From JBNJEA01 sp051745395 (GTDB taxonomy: Bacteria > Desulfobacterota > Desulfobacteria > Desulfobacterales > Desulfosalsimonadaceae), in NCBI GenBank assembly GCA_051745395.1, contig JBNJEA010000011.1, forward strand, positions 1 to 38,317: DNA of 38,317 nt, in the 5' to 3' direction. Shown here one piece after another: positions 23,958 to 34,415 of the stretch. Position 1 is the stretch's first letter. The number at the start of each line of letters is the position of its first letter. Below the pieces are notes generated by a model. That model did not search any database and was not told the origin of the DNA. It saw nothing but the letters and a program-made list of their open reading frames with translations. The position numbers were made by a program, and so were the translations under genes.

Positions 23958-25229
23958 TTATTTTCCCCGCAGCTTGAAACAATCCGTCCGCTCGGCATCG
24001 CCCCGGATGACATCTTCGGCAAACGTCCGGCAGTCCGGTGCGCCGCAGGCGCCGCAGTCCGTGCCATTGATTTCGTTGAGCAGCAGCTCGATCTGCTGGA
24101 GCATGTCGATAGACATCGGGGGAGATATGTTCTTGCATCGATCCATTATATCAGACGGACGGATGTTGGTAAAAAATTCGTTTCTGTCATATCGCCGCTT
24201 GAGCTTGTCTGCGGGCAGGCGCCGATTGACCCCGTACATGCCGACGAGCTTTTGTACGGTGCTTTTGGCCACATATTTGTCCACCGCCGTCAACGGGCCG
24301 CCGACACAGCTTTCCGGACAACCCCGCAGCTCGATATAGGCGGTATCGGAAAACAGGCCCATCTCGATTTTTTCGATATAGTGCATGACCTCTCGTAATC
24401 CGGAGACCGCAAGTACGTCCCGGCTTTCCAGGCCGGAGATTTCGCCGCCCGACACCCCCCATTGCGGGCCGCGGGCATCTGGGACCGTGCAGAAATGATC
24501 ATAGGTGAAGTGTTGCATATCCAGTTCCCCCAGCTTTTCGACTTCACGGCACAATTGCGGGTAAATTTCATTGATGCCCAGCGCCTGCTCGATTTCCGCC
24601 AGTTCGTCGTATAGCCATGCATCCCGGGACAGGGCTTTCGATGGGCACGGCGTGATATGATAAAGCTTTATCCCGGAGGCGTCGATGCCGTCCTGCCGGG
24701 ACAAGCGGTTGCGGACCTCCAGCGACGCCATGGCGGCCGGCCGCTTGATCGGCGCAATATGGGCGAGCAGGTTGGGGTGCTTGAGGGCAATCAAGCGGGT
24801 GACCACCGGACATATCGGCGAAATCAGCGGCCATGGCGTTTGGCGGGTTTGGCGGTTTTGCCGGATAAATGTTTCCATGGCGGATTGAAACATTTCCAGG
24901 TAAAAAGACAAATCCACCACCCGGTAAAACCCGAGGTTTTTTAGAGCCGTTAAAACGTCGCAGGGCATGGTGGCGGGGAACTGGGCATATAATACCGGCG
25001 AGACAATGGCCACGGCGTATTTTCCAATCACGGGTTTCCGGGCCGTGAGCGCAGAATAAACGGCTCCTTCCGGGCATACCCGGATGCATTCGCTGCAGCC
25101 GATACAAAGCTCGGAAAAGTGAACGGCTTTGGCCTCCCGGATGCGGATGGCCCGGGTCGGGCAGGCCCGGACGCATTTGGTGCAGCCCGTACAATACTGC
25201 GGCTCGAAGGTGACGTATCTTTTCGCCAT
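23958..25229 (-). CDS. [FeFe]-hydrogenase-like Fe-S protein with altered H-cluster motifs
   Basis: This 423-residue cytoplasmic protein starts with two [4Fe-4S] clusters (Cys13/16/19/23 and Cys42/45/48/52). A hydrogenase large-subunit-like domain follows, in which the H-cluster loops are modified: SPICPVV (Cys140), TPCPSKAL (Cys195, with Lys198) and RGCPESCVGG (Cys304, Cys308). It ends in a four-Cys Fe-S motif (CGACGAPDC plus Cys417). The four ligand-position Cys are retained, but the proton-relay Cys of TSCCP is Ile and the GGGQP end is missing. Catalytic H2 turnover is therefore doubtful, and a sensor or electron-transfer role is more likely. The start at 25229 (GGGG upstream) lies 4 nt after the ATPase gene. 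Confidence 0.85.
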   Translation of the reverse strand: MAKRYVTFEPQYCTGCTKCVRACPTRAIRIREAKAVHFSELCIGCSECIRVCPEGAVYSALTARKPVIGKYAVAIVSPVLYAQFPATMPCDVLTALKNLGFYRVVDLSFYLEMFQSAMETFIRQNRQTRQTPWPLISPICPVVTRLIALKHPNLLAHIAPIKRPAAMASLEVRNRLSRQDGIDASGIKLYHITPCPSKALSRDAWLYDELAEIEQALGINEIYPQLCREVEKLGELDMQHFTYDHFCTVPDARGPQWGVSGGEISGLESRDVLAVSGLREVMHYIEKIEMGLFSDTAYIELRGCPESCVGGPLTAVDKYVAKSTVQKLVGMYGVNRRLPADKLKRRYDRNEFFTNIRPSDIMDRCKNISPPMSIDMLQQIELLLNEINGTDCGACGAPDCRTFAEDVIRGDAERTDCFKLRGK

Positions 25230-25233
25230 GATT

Positions 25234-25683
25234 TTACCCCGCTGTTTCGGCACCCGGCGCCGAATGGATGGTAAAATACATCCGCACCCGTGTGCCGTGG
25301 TTTTCCGGGGACTCGACTACCATGTCGTCGGAATGCGTATTCATGTTGGGCAGCCCCATGCCGGCGCCGAAGCCCATTTCCCGGTATTCGTCGCTGGCAG
25401 TGGAAAAGCCCTTTTCCATGGCTTTGGCAATGTCTTCGATGCCCGGACCGTCGTCGGAGATATCGAGTACAATCTGATCCGTATTGACCTCGATGCAAAA
25501 CTGTCCGTCCCCGCCGTGCATCACCACGTTCATCTCGCCTTCATAACCGCAAATGGCCACGCGCCGAATGATTGCGGGATCGATGCCGATCTGTTTCAAC
25601 ATGTTCTGTACGGAAATGGAGGCCTCGCCGGCATGGATAAAATCCCGGCTCCTGATGTGGAAACATTTTGTAAAGGCTGGCAT
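25234..25683 (-). CDS. RsbW/RsbT-type ATP-binding protein
   Basis: This 149-residue protein is a compact GHKL ATPase: IRRVAICGYEGEMNVVMHG provides the N-box (Glu and Asn), LDISDDGPGIEDI the G1 box, and GFGAGMGLPNMN the G2 region. The length and N-terminal segment (SRDFIHAGEASISVQNML) match anti-sigma-factor-type serine kinases such as RsbT or SpoIIAB. The start is 1 nt after the DRTGG stop. It could phosphorylate a partner within the operon, but no STAS anti-sigma antagonist is in the window. Confidence 0.85.
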   Translation of the reverse strand: MPAFTKCFHIRSRDFIHAGEASISVQNMLKQIGIDPAIIRRVAICGYEGEMNVVMHGGDGQFCIEVNTDQIVLDISDDGPGIEDIAKAMEKGFSTASDEYREMGFGAGMGLPNMNTHSDDMVVESPENHGTRVRMYFTIHSAPGAETAG

Positions 25684-25684
25684 T

Positions 25685-26041
25685 TTACCGTTTCCCGTTT
25701 AGCCCGGTAAATCCTTCGGCGTAAAGGCGGCCGCATGAGATAAACATTGAGCAGGGTGTTGACAGCAGCGGAATGCCATGGGTCTGGGCCACATCGATGA
25801 CTTCCTGGGGCGGCTTTTTGCCGCGGACAAAACCCACGGCACCGACGCCGGAAATGACCGCGGTTTTCACGGCCTGCACAGTAGTTAAGCCGGTGAGCAG
25901 CACACTGCCTTCCGACAATGCGGCGGCCAGGATATCGCTCATGAAGTCACTGGCGCCGACCTTGTGGTATTCGGTTTCCGGGCATGCGTTGCCGGCAATC
26001 AGTTCGGCGTCTAGCTTTTCAATAAGTTGAGGAAGTTTCAT
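25685..26041 (-). CDS. DRTGG domain protein, first gene of the divergent regulatory operon
   Basis: This 118-residue protein has the DRTGG layout MKLPQLIEKLDAELIAG, then VGASDFMSDILAAALSEGSVLLTG, AVISGVGAVGFVRGK and IPLLSTPCSMFISCGRLY. Two Cys near the C-terminus (TPCSMFISC) might be redox-active. It leads a chain of genes that are nearly all overlapping or within a few nt of each other. It is divergent from the NuoE-like gene across a 228-nt promoter region. Confidence 0.83.
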   Translation of the reverse strand: MKLPQLIEKLDAELIAGNACPETEYHKVGASDFMSDILAAALSEGSVLLTGLTTVQAVKTAVISGVGAVGFVRGKKPPQEVIDVAQTHGIPLLSTPCSMFISCGRLYAEGFTGLNGKR

Positions 26042-26167
26042 TTGTACCGCTTGTCAGTGCGAGAAATGGTTTGATCCAACTTTATACCCCATCCTTATTC
26101 TTAAAAATAGAAATATTGTGGTTCTATGTCAATGAAATCTCTGCAAATGTTGAAATTAGAATCGGAA

Positions 26168-26202
26168 TTGACAAAAACCGAATCGTGTGAAATATTTATA
26201 AT
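26168..26202 (+). promoter_or_regulatory. possible promoter for nuoE-like/nuoF-like genes
   Basis: In the AT-rich 228-nt gap between divergent genes, TTGACA (26168-26173) is followed after 17 nt by AATATT (26191-26196), with TATAAT overlapping at 26197-26202. The best -10 is ambiguous. The rest of the gap presumably holds the minus-strand promoter and any operator, which I cannot define. Confidence 0.4.
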
Positions 26203-26269
26203 TTGATTTTCCGGTTACTTCGTGATCCTATGATGGCGCATACAACACCGCAACACAGGAGTCGTCTGC

Positions 26270-26767
26270 ATGTCAGCAAACCCGATGCAATTGTCCCATC
26301 CGGATATCACGCCGGAGATGACTTCCCAGATCGATGAAATCATCGCGACCCATCGCAACAGTCCGGGCGCTGTTATTCCCGTGCTGCGCATGTGCCAGGA
26401 GGTGGTCGGCTATCTGCCCGTGGCGTTAATCGACTACATCAGCGACGGATTGAACCTGCCGCGCAGCGAGGTGCTCGGGGTGGCGTCTTTTTATGCCCTG
26501 TTTTCCCTGCAGCCCAAGGGCCGGCATACGATCCGGGTCTGCCTGGGCACGGCCTGCTACGTCAAGGGGATCAAGTCGGTCATGGACCGGATCGGCAACC
26601 AGTACCAGATCCGGGAAGGTGAAACCACCGAAGACCGCCGTTTTTCCATGGAAGCGGTCCGCTGCCTCGGTGCCTGCGGCCTGGCGCCGGTGGTCGTCGT
26701 TGATCAGCACACCCATGGCGGGGTTACCCCGGACGAAATTCTGCAAATCCTGGAAAAGTACGAGTAG
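26270..26767 (+). CDS. NuoE/HndA-like [2Fe-2S] subunit
   Basis: This 165-residue subunit carries the thioredoxin-like [2Fe-2S] site as RVCLGTACYVKG and VRCLGACGLAPVV (two Cys in each). An N-terminal helical bundle includes VIPVLRMCQEVVGYLP and EVLGVASFYALF, typical of NuoE/HndA/HydC. It partners the NuoF-like protein encoded 39 nt downstream and passes electrons to or from its flavin. GGAG lies 8 nt before the start. With the formate dehydrogenase gene further on, it points to a soluble NAD(P)/ferredoxin-linked formate dehydrogenase complex. Confidence 0.93.
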   Translation: MSANPMQLSHPDITPEMTSQIDEIIATHRNSPGAVIPVLRMCQEVVGYLPVALIDYISDGLNLPRSEVLGVASFYALFSLQPKGRHTIRVCLGTACYVKGIKSVMDRIGNQYQIREGETTEDRRFSMEAVRCLGACGLAPVVVVDQHTHGGVTPDEILQILEKYE

Positions 26768-26806
26768 GTTCAACATTTCAATCATGACGATGGGAGAAAG
26801 CCCGCC

Positions 26807-28594
<1,788 letters not shown>

Positions 28595-28606
28595 AACGAA
28601 ATCGCT

Positions 28607-29512
28607 TTATTGGATTTGGTTCAATATTTGCTGCTTTTTGGCCTCGTATTCCGTCTGGTCGATTAAGCCGTCTTCGTATAATTCTTTCAGGTACTTAAGC
28701 CGGGTCCGGATCTTTTGTTTCCGGTCTTGCCATTGATCCGGTGCCGCTGCCGGCGATTTTGTTTCGTCTTTTCCGCTCACCGATGGCGCCGGGGCCGCGG
28801 TCTCTTCGGGCCCCTGGCCGGCCTGTTCTTGGTTCTGCCCCGGCTCGGCGGGGGCGGGTCGGTCTTTGCGGCTTTTGGTTTTGGCCTTTTCAAGGTTGGC
28901 CTCAACCCACATGGGGCGTTTTTGCCCGGATTGCGAAGGCTGGTGATGGGTGATGTAGTCGCCTCGTACCACGATGGGCGTATCGGTGGATGTGATCTCC
29001 AGGGGATCTTTGGAGGCGGTGGTGACGGTTTCCGGCCGCTGATCGTGTTGAAGGGCGGTATTGATATGGGAAAAGGCGATATGGAGTCGTGGCTTGTCAT
29101 CCACATAGATTACCGCTTCGGTTTTCCGGCGGTCGGAAAACAGCAGGCCGCCGCCCCGGTTGTAGGAGGTAAAGCGGATCCGCTGGTCGGGCGTTGCCTT
29201 GGATAAGGCCATGGAAAGGGCGGGCGCAAGCCGTTTTCGCTCTTCTGGCTGGAAAACGGGCCGTTTTTCCGAATCCCCCCATATTCTGGGCGGTGCCATG
29301 TAGGAGATGTCGGCCAGGATGGTTTCGATCGCATCGGCCGATACCGTGGCGGGATGATCGTAACCCTGGGCCACGGGCCGGTCTTTTTCGATCCGGCGTT
29401 CCAGGTTGACTTTCAGGTGCTGTTTTTCAATCAGCTCGGTGCTTTCCCACCGCGTGGTGGCACATCCCGTCAATACAAGGGCAAGGCATACTGCAATCGC
29501 CAGTCGTTTCAT
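28607..29512 (-). CDS. lipoprotein with C-terminal SHOCT-type domain
   Basis: This 301-residue protein has a lipoprotein signal (MKRLAIAVCLALVLTGCATT, Cys17) with GGAAGG before ATG 29512. The middle (about 60-190) contains VSADAIETILADISYMAPPRIW and a beta-rich segment TSYNRGGGLLFSDRRKTEAVIYV. A Lys/Pro/Gln-rich linker follows, and a C-terminal SHOCT-like helix hairpin (RLKYLKELYEDGLIDQTEY) ends the protein. SHOCT domains mediate oligomerisation. It is on the opposite strand between the NuoF-like and formate dehydrogenase genes and seems unrelated to them. Function unknown. Confidence 0.8.
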   Translation of the reverse strand: MKRLAIAVCLALVLTGCATTRWESTELIEKQHLKVNLERRIEKDRPVAQGYDHPATVSADAIETILADISYMAPPRIWGDSEKRPVFQPEERKRLAPALSMALSKATPDQRIRFTSYNRGGGLLFSDRRKTEAVIYVDDKPRLHIAFSHINTALQHDQRPETVTTASKDPLEITSTDTPIVVRGDYITHHQPSQSGQKRPMWVEANLEKAKTKSRKDRPAPAEPGQNQEQAGQGPEETAAPAPSVSGKDETKSPAAAPDQWQDRKQKIRTRLKYLKELYEDGLIDQTEYEAKKQQILNQIQ

Positions 29513-29647
29513 TGGACCTTCCTTTATTTTATTTGCACGGTGCGCTTGGGTTTGCTGCCTTACTATCGGGAAAAATGTTTCTCCTGTCAAGTGCGCTGCA
29601 TCGTTGCGCCTACATCAAGCAATTTTCAATTCGGGATCGAGATAGGG

Positions 29648-29677
29648 TTGCGAAAACGGAAAATATTGTGATATAAT
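29648..29677 (+). promoter_or_regulatory. sigma70-like promoter of formate dehydrogenase gene
   Basis: TTGCGA (29648-29653), an 18-nt spacer and a perfect TATAAT (29672-29677) precede the formate dehydrogenase start by about 80 nt. The gene therefore has its own promoter and does not depend on nuoE/nuoF read-through past the opposite-strand lipoprotein gene. Confidence 0.6.
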
Positions 29678-29760
29678 TTTTTTTTGGGCAGTCTTACAAA
29701 AGTCTTTTCTCATTAGAAAAATAAATCGGTATTCCCAATTACACAAAAGGACAATCGGCT

Positions 29761-32526
29761 ATGGATGAACAGATCATGACTATCAATGGCCACCGCCTGC
29801 CCGTGGAAGATGGCGACACCATTCTCGATGTGGCCCGGCGCAACGGCATTGATATCCCGACGCTGTGTTATTTGAAAGGGGCGACGCCGACCGGGGCGTG
29901 CCGGGTTTGCGTGGTCGAAGTGGAAAAGGCCAGAAGTCTTTTGCCGGCGTGTTCCACCCCGGCTTCGGCCGGCATGGTGGTACACACCGAGTCGCCGACC
30001 GTGGTGGCCTCCCGGCGGCAGACCATTGAACTGCTGCTGTCCTCGGGCAACCACAACTGTGCGGTGCGCAAATCGGATGCGGGCAGTTTTACGGCGTTTC
30101 AGCTCGATGTGCAAAATTATGACGGCAGCGAAGAGCTCTGTCCGGTGTGGGGGGAGTGCGAGTTGCAGAGCCTGGCCTACCGTTACCAGGTCTCCGGCGA
30201 CGCGTTTGCCCGCACCGAGCCCCAATACTCCATGGAGACCGTCAACCCCTTTATTGTGCGTGATTTTTCCCGCTGCATCCTGTGCGGCCGCTGCGTGCAG
30301 GCCTGCAATGAAATCCAGGTCAACAATGCCATCAGCATCGGCTATCGGGGTGCGACCGCCAAGATCATCGCCGCCGGCGACCGGCCGCTCAAAGATTCGG
30401 ACTGCGTGTTTTGCGGCGAATGCGTCCAGGCCTGCCCTGTCGGAGCCCTGGTGGAAAAAGACGCCCGCTATGTATGCCGGCCCTGGGATGTGGAAAAAGT
30501 CCGCACCACTTGCAGTTACTGCGGGGTCGGCTGCCAGCTTGATCTGCATGTCAAGGACAATACCGTATTGAAAGTCACCGGGGCTGCGGCCACGCCGCCC
30601 AACTACGGCAGCCTGTGTGTCAAGGGCCGGTTCGGCTTTAATTTCATCAATTCCCCCGAGCGGCTGACCACGCCGTTGATCAAGGAAGACGGTCAGTTCC
30701 GGAAGGCCGAATGGGACGAGGCCCTGGATCTGGTGGCCCGGCGGTTTTCCGAAATCAAAGACACCCACGGTTCCGACGCCATGGGGGTGCTGACCTCTGC
30801 GCGGGTGACCAACGAGGACAATTACGTGGCCCAGAAGTTTACCCGGGCGGTGTTGAAGACCAACAACATCGATCACTGCGCCCGTCTCTGACATTCCTCC
30901 ACCGTGGCCGGTCTGGCCGCAGCGTTTGGAAGCGGGGCGATGACCAATACCATCGCCGATATCGAAGAGGCGGACGTCATCCTGATTACCGGGTCGAACA
31001 CCACCGAAAACCACCCGGTGATTTCGGCTTTCGTCAAGCGGGCCGTCACCCGGCGGGGGGCTAAGCTGATTTTGGTCGACCCCCGGCGGATCAAGATCGC
31101 CGGGTTCGCCGAAAAGTGGCTCCGGCCCAATCTCGGCACCGACGTGGCCTGGATCAACGGGCTGATGCACGTCATCATCGAAGAAGGCCTCTATGACAAG
31201 CAATTCGTGGAAAACCGCACCGCGGGGTTTGAAGAGCTAAAGGAAGCCGTGGCGCAGTTCACGCCGGACTACGTGTCCGAGATCACGGGCATCGCCCCGG
31301 AAGATATCGTTGCGGCCGCCCGCATTTACGCCGGCGCCAAAACCGCCTCCATTCTGTACTGCATGGGCATTACCCAGCACGTGTCGGGCACCGACAATGT
31401 CAAGTCCCTGGCCAATCTGGCCATGCTGTGCGGCAACATGGGCGTTCGCGGCGGCGGGGTCAACCCGCTGCGGGGGCAGAACAACGTCCAGGGCGCCTGC
31501 GACATGGGCGGGCTGCCCAACGTGTTTACGGGGTATCAGAAGGTCACCGACGCCGAGCTGGTCAAAAAGATGGAAAAAGCCTGGAATGTTTCCGGCCTGC
31601 CCGACCAGCCCGGGTTGACGGTCACCGAGATGATCCCCCGGGCCCATGACGGCAGCCTGAAATCGCTCTACATCATCGGGGAAAACCCGCTGGTGTCGGA
31701 TCCGGATGTCAACCATGCGGAAAAAAGTATTTCCAACCTCGATTTTCTGGTGGTCCAGGATATTTTCATGACCGAAACCGCGCAACTGGCCGACGTGGTG
31801 CTGCCCAGCGGGTGTTTTGCGGAAAAAGAGGGCACGTTTACCAATACCGAACGCCGGGTGCAGCGGGTCAGAAAAGCGGTGGAGGCGCCCGGCGCCGCCC
31901 GGCAGGACTGGAAGATCACCGCTGATATCGCCCGGCGGATGGGTGCGCCCATGGACTTTGAAAGCGCAAAGGCGGTCTTTGAAGAGCTGGCGGCCGTAAC
32001 CCCGTCCTACGGCGGCATCACCTACGACCGCATCGATCGCACCGGCCTGCACTGGCCCTGTCCCACGCCGGATCATCCCGGCACCCCGATCCTGCATACC
32101 GAAGCCTTTCCCATCGGCCGCGGCAATTTCCACGCGATCAACTATGTGCCGCCGGCCGAGCGCATCGATGAGCAGTATCCGCTGTATTTGACCACCGGCC
32201 GGGTGCTGTATCATTACCATACCGGGACCATGACCCGCAAAACCGCGGGCTTAAACGAACGCAGCCCCGAAAGTTTTGTGGAAATCACGCCGGCGGATGC
32301 GGAAAAATACGGGCTCACAAATGGCGAAAAGGTCCACATCGCCTCGCGACGGGGTAAAATCACCGTCCGGGTGACCGTATCGGAAAAGGCCGTGGACGGC
32401 ACGGTATTTATTCCCTTCCACTATGCCGAGGCCGCGGCCAACCGCCTGACCAACTCGGCCCTGGACCCGGTGTCCAAGATCCCGGAATACAAGGTCTGTG
32501 CCGTGAAACTGGAAAGCGCCGCATAA
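29761..32526 (+). CDS. fdhA: selenocysteine formate dehydrogenase alpha subunit with NuoG-type N-terminus
   Basis: Reading through TGA at 30889-30891 gives a 921-residue enzyme that oxidises formate to CO2 or runs in reverse. The N-terminal [2Fe-2S] domain uses Cys36, 47, 50 and 64. A NuoG-like Fe-S segment (GNHNCAVRKSD, LCPVWGECELQ) follows, then two ferredoxin motifs CILCGRCVQAC (about 173) and CVFCGECVQACP (about 214). The Mo/W-bis-pterin domain opens with CSYCGVGCQLDLHV (about 250) and CVKGRFGFNF. The active site is Sec377 in ARL-U-HSSTVAGL, where His378 is the conserved partner, followed by the catalytic-type RGQNNVQGACDMG. AAAGGA precedes the start. With the NuoE/NuoF-like subunits it resembles FdhF/HylABC-type bifurcating or NAD(P)-linked formate dehydrogenases. 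Confidence 0.96.
30889..30920 (+). promoter_or_regulatory. SECIS hairpin of the formate dehydrogenase gene
   Basis: After the UGA (30889-30891), GTGGCC (30904-30909) pairs with GGCCGC (30915-30920; one G-U) around loop GGTCT (30910-30914). The apical loop begins 19 nt after the UGA and reads GGUCU, the same as the SelB-binding loop of E. coli fdhF, so decoding as selenocysteine is well supported. Confidence 0.85.
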
Positions 32527-32659
32527 CGAAGGAGTAAACGAAAAATAACCGTTTTTTCACAACTTGACAGAACTTTGGACTGTCGAGTTCACAAATATTT
32601 CGCCAAATGCGGGTTTTGGTCGAAAATGGCCGGTTTTCATTCGAAAACGTATGAAAAAT

Positions 32660-32700
32660 ACCGGCTCCGGTGTCATTTCGCCCCCGGAGCCGGTTTTTCT
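32660..32700 (+). terminator. rho-independent terminator after formate dehydrogenase gene
   Basis: ACCGGCTCCGG (32660-32670) and CCGGAGCCGGT (32684-32694) form a perfect 11-bp stem with a 13-nt loop. The top strand then reads TTTTTCTTTT. It lies about 130 nt downstream of the fdhA stop. The 232-nt gap to the next gene otherwise shows no gene. Confidence 0.85.
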
Positions 32701-32758
32701 TTTAAAAAGCACTTTTTGGATCTGAGCGCAAATATCACCACGGAAAACACAGAGACAA

Positions 32759-33649
32759 ATGACTCAGATGAAAAATGACATTTATAAAATCGATGAAAAG
32801 TGCAACCGGTGCATGCGGTGTGTCCGGGACTGTGCGGCCGGGGTCTGGCAAGACGTAGACGGTGAGCCAAAAGCCGTTTTTCCGCAGTATTGCAATCTGT
32901 GCAGTCATTGCCTGGCCGTATGCCCGCGGGATGCGGTCGTCAATGCCTTCATAGACAGCCGGGATGTTCGCCCCGTCTACCGGCAACTGCTGGACCGGGA
33001 GGCCTACGAAGAAATCGTGGTCAGCCGGCGCAGTGTCCGCCAGTACAAGCCCAAACCAGTACCGGAACGTACAATCAAAGCCATTATCGACGTGGCCCGG
33101 TATGGCCCCACGGCCATGAACAGCCAGCATGTGGGCTACATTGTCGTCACCGACCCGGACCGGTTGAAGGCCGTTTCCGAGTCTGTTTTCGATATCGGCC
33201 GCAAAATTTATGAATGGTCGAAAAGCCGGAGCCTGTCCATGGTGTTTTCCGGTTTGAAACTGCATCCGGCGCTGTCGAAAATGATGGCCCGATACATCGA
33301 ACCGATGGCGGATTATATGCAGCAACACGAACAAGGGCGGGATCTGATCCTCCACAACGCCCCGGTGCTGATTCTGTTGCATGCCCCGGCACTGTCATTT
33401 TTCGGATCGGACAACTGCAACATCGCAGCGGCCAATATTGTCCATGACGCCCATGCCCGGGGACTGGGCACCTGCTACATCGGCTTTGTCACCCTGGCCC
33501 TGCGGTTTAGCAAAGAGGTGGCCAAACATATTGAACCGCCCAAAGGACGAAGGGTGCATGCGGCGATAGTAATGGGCTATCCCGCCTACCGGCACCGCAA
33601 TACGGTATCGCGGAAGCCGGCGGAAATAAAGTGGCTGCGTTCGCCATAA
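32759..33649 (+). CDS. nitroreductase-family flavoprotein with N-terminal 2[4Fe-4S] ferredoxin domain
   Basis: This 296-residue protein has a ferredoxin domain with CNRCMRCVRDC and CNLCSHCLAVCP (residues about 15-60). A nitroreductase FMN domain follows, with RRSVRQYKPKPV (the conserved RRSxRxF-like FMN site), ARYGPTAMNSQHV, and GSDNCNIAAANI / HARGLGTCYIGF near the second half. The fusion accepts electrons from the cell ferredoxin pool and reduces an unknown substrate on FMN. The start at 32759 has a poor ribosome site; ATG 32768 (MKNDIYKIDEK) is a plausible alternative. It is separate from the fdhA transcript because the terminator lies between them. Confidence 0.9.
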   Translation: MTQMKNDIYKIDEKCNRCMRCVRDCAAGVWQDVDGEPKAVFPQYCNLCSHCLAVCPRDAVVNAFIDSRDVRPVYRQLLDREAYEEIVVSRRSVRQYKPKPVPERTIKAIIDVARYGPTAMNSQHVGYIVVTDPDRLKAVSESVFDIGRKIYEWSKSRSLSMVFSGLKLHPALSKMMARYIEPMADYMQQHEQGRDLILHNAPVLILLHAPALSFFGSDNCNIAAANIVHDAHARGLGTCYIGFVTLALRFSKEVAKHIEPPKGRRVHAAIVMGYPAYRHRNTVSRKPAEIKWLRSP

Positions 33650-33759
33650 AGGCGTGGAAGCCTCAACTTTGCTCCATCGGGGAATTTTGTCAGGTGATGC
33701 CTGAACGAAATTTGCATTTTTCGAAGTACTTATAAACGCTATTCGGCTTTGAATCACAA

Positions 33760-34320
33760 ATGGGATACAGGCGGGTCGGCACGCGGAAAAATTATCGCAA
33801 ACGGACCAATTACGTTATTGCCGTATTTTTTTTGGTCCTGTTTTACATGTGGCTCAGCCTGTATGCCCATTCGCCGGAATCCGGTAATTCAAGCCGCATA
33901 GCCCGGCAACCGGCAGAAGGAAACGACCGGGCCGCCGTTGATTCGGCCCCGGCAAGACCGGGCTCGGAATCGTCTGCTGCAGAAAAAAAGGGTCTCTTTG
34001 ATGCGTTTCCGGCAGATATCCCCGTTTATAAACCCTCCAAAGTCAGCACCAGCGGCGGGGCCGCCCGTCAAGCCAACGCCCGGGTGGTGCTTACGACCGG
34101 CAAGGCGATTGCCACCGTATCGGATTTTTACCGTGCCGCTGTCCGGCGGCACGGGTGGGGAATCACTGAAGAGCGCTTTGTCGGGAGCGGGAAAAACCGC
34201 CGTGCGGCTTTCCGGGTGCAGGGGGTCAAAGACAAGCGGCAATTGACGGTGGATTTGCTTTCAAAGCCGCCGGGCACCGAAATTTGCCTCCGATTCGGTC
34301 CCCGGCGCGGTGTTCAATAG
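33760..34320 (+). CDS. small membrane-anchored protein of unknown function
   Basis: This 186-residue protein has a basic N-terminus (RKNYRKRTNY), one membrane helix (about 18-36, YVIAVFFLVLFYMWLSLYA), a low-complexity linker (40-80), then a globular domain (about 85-183) containing FPADIPVYKPSKVSTSG, ATVSDFYRAAVRRHGWGI and KRQLTVDLLSKPPGTEICL. That pattern, with a variable residue-rich strand and a DFYRxxxxxxGW helix, resembles small periplasmic domains seen behind single anchors in Desulfobacterota. I do not recognise a named family. Function unknown. No good ribosome site is seen. Confidence 0.7.
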   Translation: MGYRRVGTRKNYRKRTNYVIAVFFLVLFYMWLSLYAHSPESGNSSRIARQPAEGNDRAAVDSAPARPGSESSAAEKKGLFDAFPADIPVYKPSKVSTSGGAARQANARVVLTTGKAIATVSDFYRAAVRRHGWGITEERFVGSGKNRRAAFRVQGVKDKRQLTVDLLSKPPGTEICLRFGPRRGVQ

Positions 34321-34415
34321 TATCTGCAAGACGAAAGACAATTTATTGACTATCGGCATTGCTGCCGGGCGCAGTGGAAACGCCAAAGCCGGCCGGAGAG
34401 CAACAGGGTCGATCC

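Noticed and set aside
30889..30891. Nonsense mutation making formate dehydrogenase a pseudogene
   Set aside because: The TGA is at the known Sec position, is followed by the conserved His and has an fdhF-like SECIS loop.
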